64,000 nucleotides of DNA from Halomonas sp. Bachu 37 (GTDB lineage: Bacteria > Pseudomonadota > Gammaproteobacteria > Pseudomonadales > Halomonadaceae), in the NCBI RefSeq assembly GCF_039691755.1, contig NZ_CP137552.1, forward strand, positions 1,860,001 to 1,924,000, given 5' to 3'. A program made the translations under genes and the position numbers. The first letter of the stretch is position 1. Every line of letters begins with the position of its first letter. The notes below the pieces were generated by a model. The model did no database searches and was not told the DNA's origin. It worked only from the letters and a program-made list of their open reading frames with translations. Below are positions 18,039 to 26,533 of the stretch, in pieces.

Positions 18039-18608
18039 TTACATTTTTTTCATCTTCACCCTATCCCCGCCTCCCTTGCCCAGTAACGTCAGGAAGAGAT
18101 AGCGAAAATACGCAGGCACTGCCATCGCCGCCAGCATCTGCTGATCCACTTCCGCAAGACGCCGTGGCGTGGACATGTCGATGGCATTGAGTTGCGCCAG
18201 ACCGGTGATACCCGGACGCGCATCATAGACGCCACGCTCGGTACGCTCCTTGATCAGCTCATATTGCGAGAGCAGGCACGGGCGAGGCCCCACCAGGCTC
18301 ATGTCACCCTTCAAGACATTCCACAACTGGGGCAACTCGTCCAGTTTGGTCCGCCGCAGGAAACGACCGAAGCGAGTGATCGAGGATGCATCGACCAGGT
18401 GAGAGGCAACCCAGCCGGTATCGCATTTCATGGTCCGAAACTTGAGCAGCACAAACGGCTGGCCGTGATACCCCACCCGCTGCTGGCGGAACAAGGGGGA
18501 ACCAGTTTCCCAGTAGCCGACCAAGGTCAATAACACCATTAACGGCAGTCCAATCAAAAGCCCCATGGCAGCAAGCAGAACGTCAAACAAACGAAGCATT
18601 TTAGCCAT
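18039..18608 (-). CDS. polyprenyl-phosphate sugar transferase, short PglC-type
   Basis: Second initiating sugar transferase of the locus, 189 residues. It has a membrane segment at 9-30, then SPLFRQQRVGYHGQPFVLLKFRTM, TKLDELPQLWNVLKGDMSLVGPRP and ARPGITGLAQLNAIDMSTP, all family blocks. An upstream in-frame start exists at 18734, but the extra 42 residues show no conserved sequence. The start at 18608 places the membrane helix at the N-terminus and is preceded by AAGG. It is the first gene of the unit ending in wzb. Its donor sugar is unknown. Confidence 0.93.
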   Translation of the reverse strand: MAKMLRLFDVLLAAMGLLIGLPLMVLLTLVGYWETGSPLFRQQRVGYHGQPFVLLKFRTMKCDTGWVASHLVDASSITRFGRFLRRTKLDELPQLWNVLKGDMSLVGPRPCLLSQYELIKERTERGVYDARPGITGLAQLNAIDMSTPRRLAEVDQQMLAAMAVPAYFRYLFLTLLGKGGGDRVKMKKM

Positions 18609-18825
18609 GATGCAGACCTTTGGTGGTTGCCGAAGGCGCTCGCCAGCCGTGCCATGTATGACCGTGCTGGCGGGAAGTAAAGCTACTGATTGAATATTAA
18701 AGGTAACACCGGCGCCAAACCGGTGCGGCGGCAAAACGCCACCAAGAGGTAGGGTTTTTTCTCAATCTCAAGCGGCGACAGGACACTGACTTTCTCAACA
18801 GCCGCAACAGGAGAGACCTAAAACT

Positions 18826-20229
18826 TCATAAGCTCAGGCGCTGCTTTTTCGGCATCATCCAGGCAAACAACAGGCTGATGACGAGCGAGGCGACAAGCGC
18901 TCCCAGAAAAGGGGCCAGGGTGGGAATGCTTTCCGGAAAGCTTGCCGTCATTATCCCCGCCTGCAAACTGCCCTGAGAAACCCAACCGGGCAGGATGGCT
19001 CCAAGCATACCGGCGACACCTCCCGCAACGGCCGCCGCAGGCCTCATGCGCTGCCACAGGCCCAGCAGGACCGGCACCACGATGGCGGCGCACAGCAGGT
19101 CGGCAATCAGAAACAGCCGCAGCACGGAAAGCCCCTGCAGCGCCACGATGACCACCGGCACCATCAGCGCGATCGTCACCAGCCGGGCGACAAGAATCGA
19201 ACGTCCTTCTTTGTTCAGCCCCGACTGGCCCGACCCCGCCACCACCAGCGAAGCGATACCGCTTTGCAAGGTATCCACGCTGGAAGCCACCAGCGTTACT
19301 GCCAGCACTAGTGCCGGCAAGGCAAGCCAGTCGGGCGCCTGAGATAACAGAGCGAAGAACGGGATCGGCGGTTCGCCCAGAGCGACCCCGCTCATGGCGG
19401 CCAGTATGCCCAGCGCCCCCACCATCATCACCACTACCACGGTGGTGGTGGCGCCCAGCCACGCACCACGCCCGAGCGCGACATCGTCCCGCGCCGCCCA
19501 GACCCGCTGCCAATAGCCTTGATGAAAGAGATTGGCGGCGGTGACCGCTATCACCAGGGTCAGCGCCACGCTAAGCTCACTGCCCAGGGGAGCCGAAGGC
19601 AGCGCGGCCGGAGCCGGCATAGTGGGCAGACGAACCAGGGCCACGCCGCCCACCACGCAGAGTAATGCAAGCAGCAGCCAGGCTTGCCAGCGGTCGGTTG
19701 CCAGGCTCGCCCGCAACCCTCCCATCACGGTATAGAGCAAGGTGGTCAACGCGATGCCGACCACCACCAAGGCAGGGGGCACATCGGAAAGCAGTGCTGT
19801 TATCGCACCGATGGCGGTGAGTTCCGCCGCCAGAAAGCACGCCATATAGAGTACCGAAACGGCCGATACCCAGCGCCGCACTCCGGTTCCGTAACACGCC
19901 TGGGCGAACTCGCCGATGCTGCGCCCTTCTGGAAGATGACGGCGAATCCTCGGCCCGTAGAGTCCCAGCACGATGAAGGGCAGCGCCGAACCGACGGCAT
20001 AACCCGCCAGGGCCAACGGCCCCACGAAGGCGCCGATTTCAGGTGGAGCGAAGAGAATCCAGGCGCCCATGCCCGAGGCCAGAAACGAAAGCCCCAGGCT
20101 GGAAGCCGATTGCGAGTTGCGGGCGGTAATGTAGTCATCCAACGGGCCATCGGCCCGGCGGGCACGCAGCCCCAGAAAAGCAAAGCACAGCAGTGCCGCG
20201 CCGAGCGCGGCCGAGATCAGGTAAAGCAT
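18826..20229 (-). CDS. sodium:solute symporter (SSS family), predicted thiamin-related uptake
   Basis: A 467-residue inner-membrane symporter with about 13 hydrophobic segments. The N-terminal pattern DDYITARNSQSASSLGLSFLASGMGAW is typical of SSS proteins such as pantothenate and proline carriers. A TPP riboswitch ends at its start codon, so the substrate is probably thiamin or a thiamin precursor. SSS proteins under THI elements have been described in comparative genomics of thiamin metabolism, I believe under the name ThiV, but I do not assign that symbol. No thi biosynthesis gene lies nearby. Confidence 0.88.
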   Translation of the reverse strand: MLYLISAALGAALLCFAFLGLRARRADGPLDDYITARNSQSASSLGLSFLASGMGAWILFAPPEIGAFVGPLALAGYAVGSALPFIVLGLYGPRIRRHLPEGRSIGEFAQACYGTGVRRWVSAVSVLYMACFLAAELTAIGAITALLSDVPPALVVVGIALTTLLYTVMGGLRASLATDRWQAWLLLALLCVVGGVALVRLPTMPAPAALPSAPLGSELSVALTLVIAVTAANLFHQGYWQRVWAARDDVALGRGAWLGATTTVVVVMMVGALGILAAMSGVALGEPPIPFFALLSQAPDWLALPALVLAVTLVASSVDTLQSGIASLVVAGSGQSGLNKEGRSILVARLVTIALMVPVVIVALQGLSVLRLFLIADLLCAAIVVPVLLGLWQRMRPAAAVAGGVAGMLGAILPGWVSQGSLQAGIMTASFPESIPTLAPFLGALVASLVISLLFAWMMPKKQRLSL

Positions 20230-20332
20230 GTCGCACTTCCTCCGCCGGTATGAGCCGGATCAGGTTCCAGGGTCAGCACTCGGCTTTCTCAGCCCCCGCG
20301 GCGTCATGACCGGCGGGGCTCCCCTGGCGACA
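20230..20332 (-). promoter_or_regulatory. TPP riboswitch (THI element)
   Basis: Read on the minus strand, the leader contains the THI-box blocks in order: a GGGGAGCCC arm, GGGGGCTGAGA, GACCCTGGAACCTGAT and CCGGCTCATACCGGCGGAGGAAG. The P1 helix is formed by GTCGC (plus 20327-20331) and GCGAC (plus 20230-20234), closing directly against the ATG of the symporter. The GGAGGAA of the conserved 3' core lies 8 bases from the ATG and serves as Shine-Dalgarno. TPP binding would therefore hide the ribosome site without a separate expression platform. Confidence 0.92.
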
Positions 20333-20430
20333 GTGAATGGATTGTGGTTTCGACCGTGGCCGAGAGCGCCATCATCGGTAAACGCTGGCGCCATGTAAAG
20401 CGCAGACAATTCAGCCAACGCGACGAGCTG

Positions 20431-21018
20431 TCATTTTTCCCGGGGCAGCCGCCCCATCAGGTAGAACTCCTCGTTGGGCGGTGTTCCGGTCAGGGTAACC
20501 AGGCGATTGGAAAGACTGAAGAACGCGGCAATGGCACCGATATCCCAGATATCGTCCTGGCTGAATCCCGCCTCGCCCAGGCGTATCCGCCATGTCTCGG
20601 TCAATTCACCCACCTCCAGCCCGCAGTGCAGGGCAAAATCCAGCATGGTCCGGTGGCGCTCGCTGAGCGGGGCGGCACGGTGATTGATCGCCACCTGATC
20701 GGCGAGCAGCGGATCCTTGCTGTAGATGCGTACCAGGGCACCGTGGGCCACCACACAGTAAAGGCACTGATTGCGGGCACTGGTCGCCACCACGATCATC
20801 TCCTTTTCGGCCTTGGTCAAGGTATCGGATTCGCGTTCCATCAAGGCGTCATGGTAGGCAAAAAACGCCCGAAACTCGGCAGGACGATGCGCCAGCATGA
20901 GAAACACATTGGGCACGAAGCCCGCCTTTTCCTGTACAGCGAGTATCGTGCCTCGAATATCCTCGGGCAGGGTTTCCAGGCTTTCCGGAATGGGGAAGCG
21001 GCTAAGGGATGCGGTCAT
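20431..21018 (-). CDS. peroxidase-related AhpD-like protein (carboxymuconolactone decarboxylase fold)
   Basis: A 195-residue cytoplasmic protein of the AhpD/CMD superfamily. The redox motif is E-x-x-x...NQCLYCVVAHG, with C85 and C88 as the CxxC pair and H92 downstream, as in AhpD-type alkylhydroperoxidases. Conserved flanking text includes FVPNVFLMLAHRP and MLDFALHCG. It fits the 'peroxidase-related enzyme' subgroup of about 190 residues. It is transcribed towards the riboswitch-controlled symporter but ends 99 bp before that leader. Biological oxidant and reducing partner are unknown. Confidence 0.88.
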   Translation of the reverse strand: MTASLSRFPIPESLETLPEDIRGTILAVQEKAGFVPNVFLMLAHRPAEFRAFFAYHDALMERESDTLTKAEKEMIVVATSARNQCLYCVVAHGALVRIYSKDPLLADQVAINHRAAPLSERHRTMLDFALHCGLEVGELTETWRIRLGEAGFSQDDIWDIGAIAAFFSLSNRLVTLTGTPPNEEFYLMGRLPREK

Positions 21019-21185
21019 GTTTTTACCTGTTTGTTGTTAATTTATTATCGAGTTGATTTGAAGCAGGAACGAACCTTCAGCGGCTCTTCCCATACACCGT
21101 TGCGCTCGCCATACTGCGGTAATCAATACTTTTCCCTGAGCACCCGCCGTCAGCGTAGCGGACCAGTACCGACAGGAAAACAGCA

Positions 21186-21878
21186 ATGCGCTATACCGAA
21201 GCCAAGGAACATACTCAAGGTCGCCTGCATGAGCTGTTTGCCGATCCGTATCACGCCTTTCGCAATAACGCCGATGAACGCCAACTGCATATTCGCATCA
21301 TGCTGCACTTGTTGGTAGCACGGCCCATGCAGCGGGGCCATCTCACCCTGCGTGTGATCCACGGCTGGCAGAATGGCGTCTTCGATCCCGAAGCCCTGCA
21401 CAACGCCGATTATCCGCTGACCTGTGTGGAAGACCTGGAAGCCGCCATGCACGCCTTTCGCGCGGCAACCGCCAGCGGTCGCGACTTCCCCAGCGATGGC
21501 GCCTCGCTTCTCGCCGAACCCCTGGCCCGGGCGCTTGCCAAGGCCGAAGCCAAGGGCGAGAACGTGGACATTTCTACCCGCACGATTCCCGCCCGTTGGC
21601 CGGCGTTCGAGGGAGGGCTGACACTCTACACCTTCTTCAAGATGTACCATCGCTTGGTTTACGGCGAGGACGACACGTACCGTTGCGCCCACTGTCTTAC
21701 CAGCCAGGGCATGCGGGAACTCCACGAGTTTCATCTGGAAGAGGGAGAATTCGCGGTGGTGATCCCGCCGGGGCCGGACTACAAAAGCGAAGACAGCGTG
21801 TTGGTGATGCACGAAAGCCAGCTCGTGCCCATGGCTAAGCTGCTACTGGAAAGCATTCCCCTGTTAGAGAACTTCTAA
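21186..21878 (+). CDS. conserved protein of unknown function with CxxC motif
   Basis: A 230-residue soluble protein that I do not recognise. It is acidic and well distributed in codon use, with AGGAAA upstream of the ATG. Features visible are two His-rich helices near the start (RIMLHLLVARPMQRGHLTLR) and a CAHC pair (about 178-181) in DDTYRCAHCLTSQGM, which could bind a metal or form a disulfide. No signal peptide or membrane segment. It is divergent from the AhpD-like gene and followed by a strong terminator. Confidence 0.8.
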   Translation: MRYTEAKEHTQGRLHELFADPYHAFRNNADERQLHIRIMLHLLVARPMQRGHLTLRVIHGWQNGVFDPEALHNADYPLTCVEDLEAAMHAFRAATASGRDFPSDGASLLAEPLARALAKAEAKGENVDISTRTIPARWPAFEGGLTLYTFFKMYHRLVYGEDDTYRCAHCLTSQGMRELHEFHLEEGEFAVVIPPGPDYKSEDSVLVMHESQLVPMAKLLLESIPLLENF

Positions 21879-21906
21879 GTTCCATTGACGTTTCACTCAC
21901 ACAGCT

Positions 21907-21936
21907 GCGGCCCCGAGATGCTCGGGGCCGCTTTCG
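21907..21936. terminator. bidirectional intrinsic terminator
   Basis: An 11-bp perfect stem, GCGGCCCCGAG with CTCGGGGCCGC, closes a 3-base ATG loop (21907-21931) and is followed by CTTTCG. It lies between the plus-strand unknown gene and the convergent mmsA gene and could stop both. Confidence 0.85.
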
Positions 21937-21961
21937 TATACTCAATCTAACGGCAACGCTC

Positions 21962-23461
21962 TCAGCTCATCGAAATCGTGCTATTGATGCCGCTGGAGAC
22001 GTTTTCCGGCTCGAACCAGCGCGCGGTAACGGTCTTGGTCTGGGTCCAGAAGGCGATTGCCTGCTTGCCGTTGGGGCCCAGATCGCCCAGCTTGGAAGCC
22101 CGCGAGCCGGTAAAGCTGAAGTAGGCCACCGGCACCGGAATCGGCACGTTGATACCGATCTGGCCAACATCGATATCGCTCTCGAAACGCCGCGCCACCC
22201 AGCCGGAATTGGTGAAGATGGAAGTTCCGTTGCCGTTGGGGTTGGCGTTGATGAAATCGATGGCCTCATCCAGCGTCTCGACACTCACCACGCACAGCAC
22301 GGGACCGAAGATCTCCTCGCGGTAGATGGTCATCTCGCCGGTCACATCGGCGAACAGGGTAGGACCGACGAAGTTGCCCTGTGGATAGCCTTCCACCTGG
22401 CAGCCACGGCCATCGACCATCAACCTGGCACCTTCTTTTTCCCCGACCTCGATCAAGCGCTCCACCCGCTCCTTGGCCGCTGGAGACACCAGCGGGCCCA
22501 GATCGGCATCGCGCTGAGTGCCGGGGCCGACCTTCATGTTGCGCGCGCCTTCGACGATATCATCAAGCCATTCGCGCGCGTCGCCCACCAGCACCACCAC
22601 GGAATTGGCCATACAGCGCTGGCCGGCGGCACCGAAGGCGGAACCCAGCAGGTTGTTGATCGCCTGACTGCGGTTGGCATCCGGCATCACCACGCAGTGG
22701 TTCTTCGCGCCCATCATCGACTGGACGCGCTTGCCCGCTTCCCCGGCGCGACGGTAGATATGCGTCCCCACGTTGGTGGAGCCGATGAAGGAAAGCGCCT
22801 TGATATCGGGATGGTCGCAGATCTGGTTGGCGACATCGGGACCGCCGTGGACCACGTTGAGCACGCCGGCGGGTACACCGGCCTCATGGGCCAGCTCGAC
22901 CAGGCGCATGCTGGAGCTGGGGTCCTGCTCGGACGGCTTGAGAATAAAGGTATTGCCGGTGGCGATGGCCAGCGGGAACATGAAGCACGGCAGCATGATG
23001 GGGAAGTTGAAGGCGGTGATGCCGGCCCCCACGCCCAGCGGCTGATGCATGGTGTAGACGTCGATCTCCGTCCCGGCGTTTTCCGCCAGTTCGCCCAGCT
23101 GCAACGACGTGATCGAACAGGCATGCTCGACCACTTCCAGGCCGCGGCCCACTTCCCCTTCGGCATCCGGCAGGGTCTTGCCGTGCTCCTCGGTGATCAG
23201 CGCGGCAATCTCAGGTGTGTGTTCCCGGATCAACGCCTGCAGCTTGAGCATGATGCGCATGCGCTTGCCCAGCGGTACCTTGCGCCAGGTCTTGAACGCT
23301 TCCTTGGCGCTGGCGACCGCGCGGTCGACCTCTTCGGCGGTACAGAACGGGACTCGTGCAACGACCTCCTGGGTCGCCGGATTGACCACGTCACGCCACT
23401 CCTGGCTCTGGGACTGGACGGGTTGGCCATCGATATACATGGGGATTTCGCGGACTGCCAT
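21962..23461 (-). CDS. mmsA: CoA-acylating methylmalonate-semialdehyde dehydrogenase
   Basis: Converts methylmalonate or malonate semialdehyde plus CoA and NAD+ to propionyl-CoA or acetyl-CoA, in valine, inositol and beta-alanine breakdown. The 499-residue length fits. Key blocks are the N-terminal [33 protein letters not shown], the glycine motif [12 protein letters not shown], and the nucleophile cysteine in [14 protein letters not shown]. The absence of a usual partner (mmsB) nearby leaves the pathway open. A LysR gene is divergent and likely controls it. Confidence 0.92.
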   Translation of the reverse strand: MAVREIPMYIDGQPVQSQSQEWRDVVNPATQEVVARVPFCTAEEVDRAVASAKEAFKTWRKVPLGKRMRIMLKLQALIREHTPEIAALITEEHGKTLPDAEGEVGRGLEVVEHACSITSLQLGELAENAGTEIDVYTMHQPLGVGAGITAFNFPIMLPCFMFPLAIATGNTFILKPSEQDPSSSMRLVELAHEAGVPAGVLNVVHGGPDVANQICDHPDIKALSFIGSTNVGTHIYRRAGEAGKRVQSMMGAKNHCVVMPDANRSQAINNLLGSAFGAAGQRCMANSVVVLVGDAREWLDDIVEGARNMKVGPGTQRDADLGPLVSPAAKERVERLIEVGEKEGARLMVDGRGCQVEGYPQGNFVGPTLFADVTGEMTIYREEIFGPVLCVVSVETLDEAIDFINANPNGNGTSIFTNSGWVARRFESDIDVGQIGINVPIPVPVAYFSFTGSRASKLGDLGPNGKQAIAFWTQTKTVTARWFEPENVSSGINSTISMS

Positions 23462-23671
23462 GGTGGCTCTCTCCTGTAGTTCGTTATGTCGTTATTGGAT
23501 GATTGCGTTACTGGATAATCGTGTCGTATGGCGTAAGGCTGGCATCGGGATTGTCGTTATGGAAGCCGGACCTTAGACTTTATGTGCATGAAAGCACGTC
23601 AATGACTCGCCACGGGTATTTTTGGAGTCTATCGAGAGGAAGAACAGCGTGGCAACGGGCATGAAAGCACA

Positions 23672-23697
23672 TTGCTTGTGCATTTATGCACAAGCAA
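23672..23697. promoter_or_regulatory. 26-bp perfect inverted repeat, probable LysR operator
   Basis: TTGCTTGTGCAT and ATGCACAAGCAA form 12-bp perfect arms around TT, 43 bp before the lysR start and between it and mmsA. The core fits the T-N11-A rule of LysR sites. Two copies of GCATGAAAGCAC (23586-23597 and 23659-23670) flank it and share the GTGCAT/GCAC theme, suggesting two or three binding sites in this divergent promoter. Confidence 0.6.
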
Positions 23698-23740
23698 GTA
23701 GGTTGAGAAGTCTTGAAAGGGCCATTCATCGGGAGCCGAC

Positions 23741-24694
23741 ATGCTCGACTGGCACGACATACAGATATTTCTCGAAGTGGCGCGCTGCCGACGGCTTACC
23801 GACGCTGCCCGGCGCCTGGGCCTGGATCACTCCACCCTGTCGCGGCGCACCCGGCGTTTCGAGCAGCAGCTCAATACCCAGCTATTCGAGCGCAGTACCC
23901 ATGGTTATCATTTGACCGACGCCGGCCAGCAGCTGCTGGCCCATGCCGAGGAGATGGCGCGCCACGCCGGGGAAGCCGGCGAGAGCTTGTCCAACAAGAA
24001 CCACCAGGTCGGCGGCCAGGTACGCCTCGGGGTCACGGAAGGCTTCGGCACCTGGGTGATCGCCCCGCTCCTGAGCGTGTTCTGCCAGCGTCATCCCGGC
24101 ATCACACTGGATATTCTCGCCCTGCCCCGGGTGGTCAACCTGAGCCGCCACGAAGCCGACCTGGCGATAACCATCGAACGGCCGGTCAGCCCGGGTCTGG
24201 TGATTTCACGCTTGTGCGACTACCGCTTGCGACTCTATGCCGGCCGGCAATATCTCGATGCCCACTCGGCCCCCGCCTCCCTTGCCGAGCTCTCCCGCCA
24301 TCGCCTGATCGGCTACGTCGATGACATGATCTTCAGCGATCAGCTCAGTTATCTCGACCCATTGCTTCCTCCGCGCCCCGCCAATGAAGAGGTACACTTC
24401 AGCATTCGCAGCACCAGCGTCACCACCCAGTACACGTCGGCGCTGCATGGGGCGGGGCTGGCCGTACTGCCCTGTTTTATGGCCGAAACCACGCCGGGCT
24501 TGACCCGTGTACTGGAAGAAGAAGTCGATGTGGTGCGGCAGTTCTGGATCACCGCGCGCCAGGAGCAGCGCCGCCTGGCCCGCGTACGGCTGCTATGGGA
24601 TTATCTGCGCGAGGCGTTGGAGTTGAACCAGGACTTCCTGATGGGCGAAACGTCACAGTTGATTCTTCCCGAGACGACACTCAGCGGCCGATAA
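23741..24694 (+). CDS. LysR-family transcriptional regulator
   Basis: A 317-residue DNA-binding regulator. The N-terminal winged helix-turn-helix is LTDAARRLGLDHSTLSRRTRRFEQQLNTQLFER, followed by a linker helix and a periplasmic-binding-like effector domain. It is divergent from mmsA with 279 bp between, the standard arrangement for a regulator and its target. Its 3' end overlaps the convergent TRAP permease gene by 14 bp. An inducer related to mmsA substrates is an inference. Confidence 0.9.
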   Translation: MLDWHDIQIFLEVARCRRLTDAARRLGLDHSTLSRRTRRFEQQLNTQLFERSTHGYHLTDAGQQLLAHAEEMARHAGEAGESLSNKNHQVGGQVRLGVTEGFGTWVIAPLLSVFCQRHPGITLDILALPRVVNLSRHEADLAITIERPVSPGLVISRLCDYRLRLYAGRQYLDAHSAPASLAELSRHRLIGYVDDMIFSDQLSYLDPLLPPRPANEEVHFSIRSTSVTTQYTSALHGAGLAVLPCFMAETTPGLTRVLEEEVDVVRQFWITARQEQRRLARVRLLWDYLREALELNQDFLMGETSQLILPETTLSGR

Positions 24695-25946
24695 GCCCCG
24701 TGGTCAGCCAAGGCAGCCATGCCAGCAGCACCAGGGTAAGCAGCGTGGCCAGCAAGAACGGTAGCAAGGCGCGGAAAATACGCAGCGGCGGCGCCCCGGT
24801 CATCGACGAAGCGATGAACAGCCCCGCCCCGACCGGCGGGGTCAGCAGACCCATCACCAGCGTCAGGCACACCACGACGCCGAACTGGTAGGGGCTGATG
24901 GCGAACTGGTCCTGGGCGATAGGCAGCAGGATCGGCACCACCAGAATCAAGGCGGCGATGCCGTCGATGATCATGCCCACCACCAGCAAGACGCCCACCA
25001 GTAACAACAGAAACAGGAACGGGTCGGTGGTCAGCGCCGCTATCCAGGCCGCTGCCATCTGCGGCAGCCGCTCATACACCACCACCCAGCCGAACACCCC
25101 GGCGGCGGCGATAAGCATGATGACCAAGCCCGCATTCATAGCCGTGCGCTGCAGTACCGCGGGCAGTCGAGAAAGCGAAAGATCGCGGTAGATAAAGCGG
25201 CCGATAAGGAGTGCGGCAAGCGACGCCAGGGCGGCGGACTCCGTCGGCGTCGCCAGACCCAGCAATATCCCGCCGATGATGATCAGCGGAATGCTCAGGG
25301 CCGGCAGCCCCATCAGCAGATCGTTCAGCGCCTGCTTGCGGCTCGGCCACTCACCGCGCGGATACTGCTGCACCAGGCCTATCACGGCGATGGTGACGAA
25401 GAAGGCTATCCCCAGCAGCAGGCCGGGCAGGATACCGGCAATGAACATCTCGGCGATCGGTACCTGGGCCATTACGCCGAACAGCACGAACAGCATCGAA
25501 GGAGGGATGATCGGCGACAGCAGGCCCCCGGCGGCGGTAATCGCCGCACTATAGGGCTTGTCGTAGCCCTCCTCCTCCATTGCCGGCACCATGGCCCGGG
25601 ACATGATCGCGATCTGCGAGGCGGCCGAGCCGATGATGGCCGCCATCATCATGTTGGCGACCAGATTGATATACGCAAGCCCGCCGCGAAAGCCACCCAC
25701 GAAGATGCGCGCCAGCGCGATCAAGCGCTTGGTCAGCCCGCCTTCATTCATCAATTCGCCGGCCAGCATGAACAGCGGTATCGCCAGCAGGCCGTAGCTT
25801 TCGATGGCCGCGAACAGCTGCTGGGGATAGGACTCGAACAGCACCGTGTTACCCGACGCCTGGATGTACCACATCGCGGTCAGACCCAGCACCAGCGCGA
25901 TCGGCACAGCGCCGAACAGCAGAACGACAAAGATTAAAATCGTCAT
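24681..25946 (-). CDS. dctM: TRAP transporter large permease (DctM)
   Basis: A 421-residue, 12-helix ion-coupled membrane subunit. The start is set at 25946, where MTILIFVVLLFGAVPIALVLGL gives the family's first helix and overlaps the dctQ stop in an ATGA. A longer upstream frame reads through dctQ in another frame and is rejected. Family blocks are ESYGLLAIPLFMLAGELMNEGGLTKRL and LLSPIIPPSMLFVLFGV. Its 3' end overlaps the lysR gene by 14 bp. Confidence 0.95.
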   Translation of the reverse strand: MTILIFVVLLFGAVPIALVLGLTAMWYIQASGNTVLFESYPQQLFAAIESYGLLAIPLFMLAGELMNEGGLTKRLIALARIFVGGFRGGLAYINLVANMMMAAIIGSAASQIAIMSRAMVPAMEEEGYDKPYSAAITAAGGLLSPIIPPSMLFVLFGVMAQVPIAEMFIAGILPGLLLGIAFFVTIAVIGLVQQYPRGEWPSRKQALNDLLMGLPALSIPLIIIGGILLGLATPTESAALASLAALLIGRFIYRDLSLSRLPAVLQRTAMNAGLVIMLIAAAGVFGWVVVYERLPQMAAAWIAALTTDPFLFLLLLVGVLLVVGMIIDGIAALILVVPILLPIAQDQFAISPYQFGVVVCLTLVMGLLTPPVGAGLFIASSMTGAPPLRIFRALLPFLLATLLTLVLLAWLPWLTTGLIGR

Positions 25947-26500
25947 GTCGCCTCCACATCGGGGTCGGCACCGCTCGCCTGTCTCAGCGAGCCGCCCAGA
26001 TTCGCCAGCCCATGCAGGCTCAGCGATAGCGCGAACCAGGGCACGATCAGCCACAACCAGAACTTGCGTATTCCCAGGGTGGAGGTGGTTTCGGCGTAAA
26101 TGAAGTTGAAGGTATCGCCCTGAAACGCCTGGACATCGAAACCCGCCCGCATCAGCGCCAAGGGGTTGAACCAGCGCCAGCAGAGCCATAGCAACAACAG
26201 GGCGAATACCAGCACCATGGCATCGACGAATACCACCGCCCAGCGGCGCGCGCCAGCAGGCAGGAGATCACTGAACAGGGTCACCGTGATGCCCTGGCGG
26301 CGCTTGAGCACGGCAGCGGCAATCAGGAACGTCATCCAGATCATGGCGTAGATCGCCAGTTCACTGATCCAGTAAAGCGGAGCGCCCAGCGCGCGAAAGG
26401 CGATATTGGTCAGGATCAATAACGTGATCACCGCCGCCAGGGCGGCGGCGGTGATCTCTTCGCCGCGAGCGAGCCGGGCGGAAAATCGTGACAGCATCAA
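25943..26500 (-). CDS. dctQ: TRAP transporter small permease (DctQ)
   Basis: A 185-residue, four-helix subunit linking the binding protein to the large permease. Hydrophobic segments are at about 20-38, 46-66, 88-108 and 148-168. The family pattern WMTFLIAAAVLKRRQGITVTLFSD is present. It follows dctP by 33 bp and overlaps dctM by four bases, so the three are translated together. Confidence 0.92.
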   Translation of the reverse strand: MMLSRFSARLARGEEITAAALAAVITLLILTNIAFRALGAPLYWISELAIYAMIWMTFLIAAAVLKRRQGITVTLFSDLLPAGARRWAVVFVDAMVLVFALLLLWLCWRWFNPLALMRAGFDVQAFQGDTFNFIYAETTSTLGIRKFWLWLIVPWFALSLSLHGLANLGGSLRQASGADPDVEAT

Positions 26501-26533
26501 ACCTCATCCAGAAGGTCAGGCTTTGCCTGAAAG

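Noticed and set aside
20344..21318. 324-residue plus-strand frame across the AhpD-like gene
   Set aside because: It is antisense to a gene with clear CxxC-H family motifs and crosses into a promoter region.
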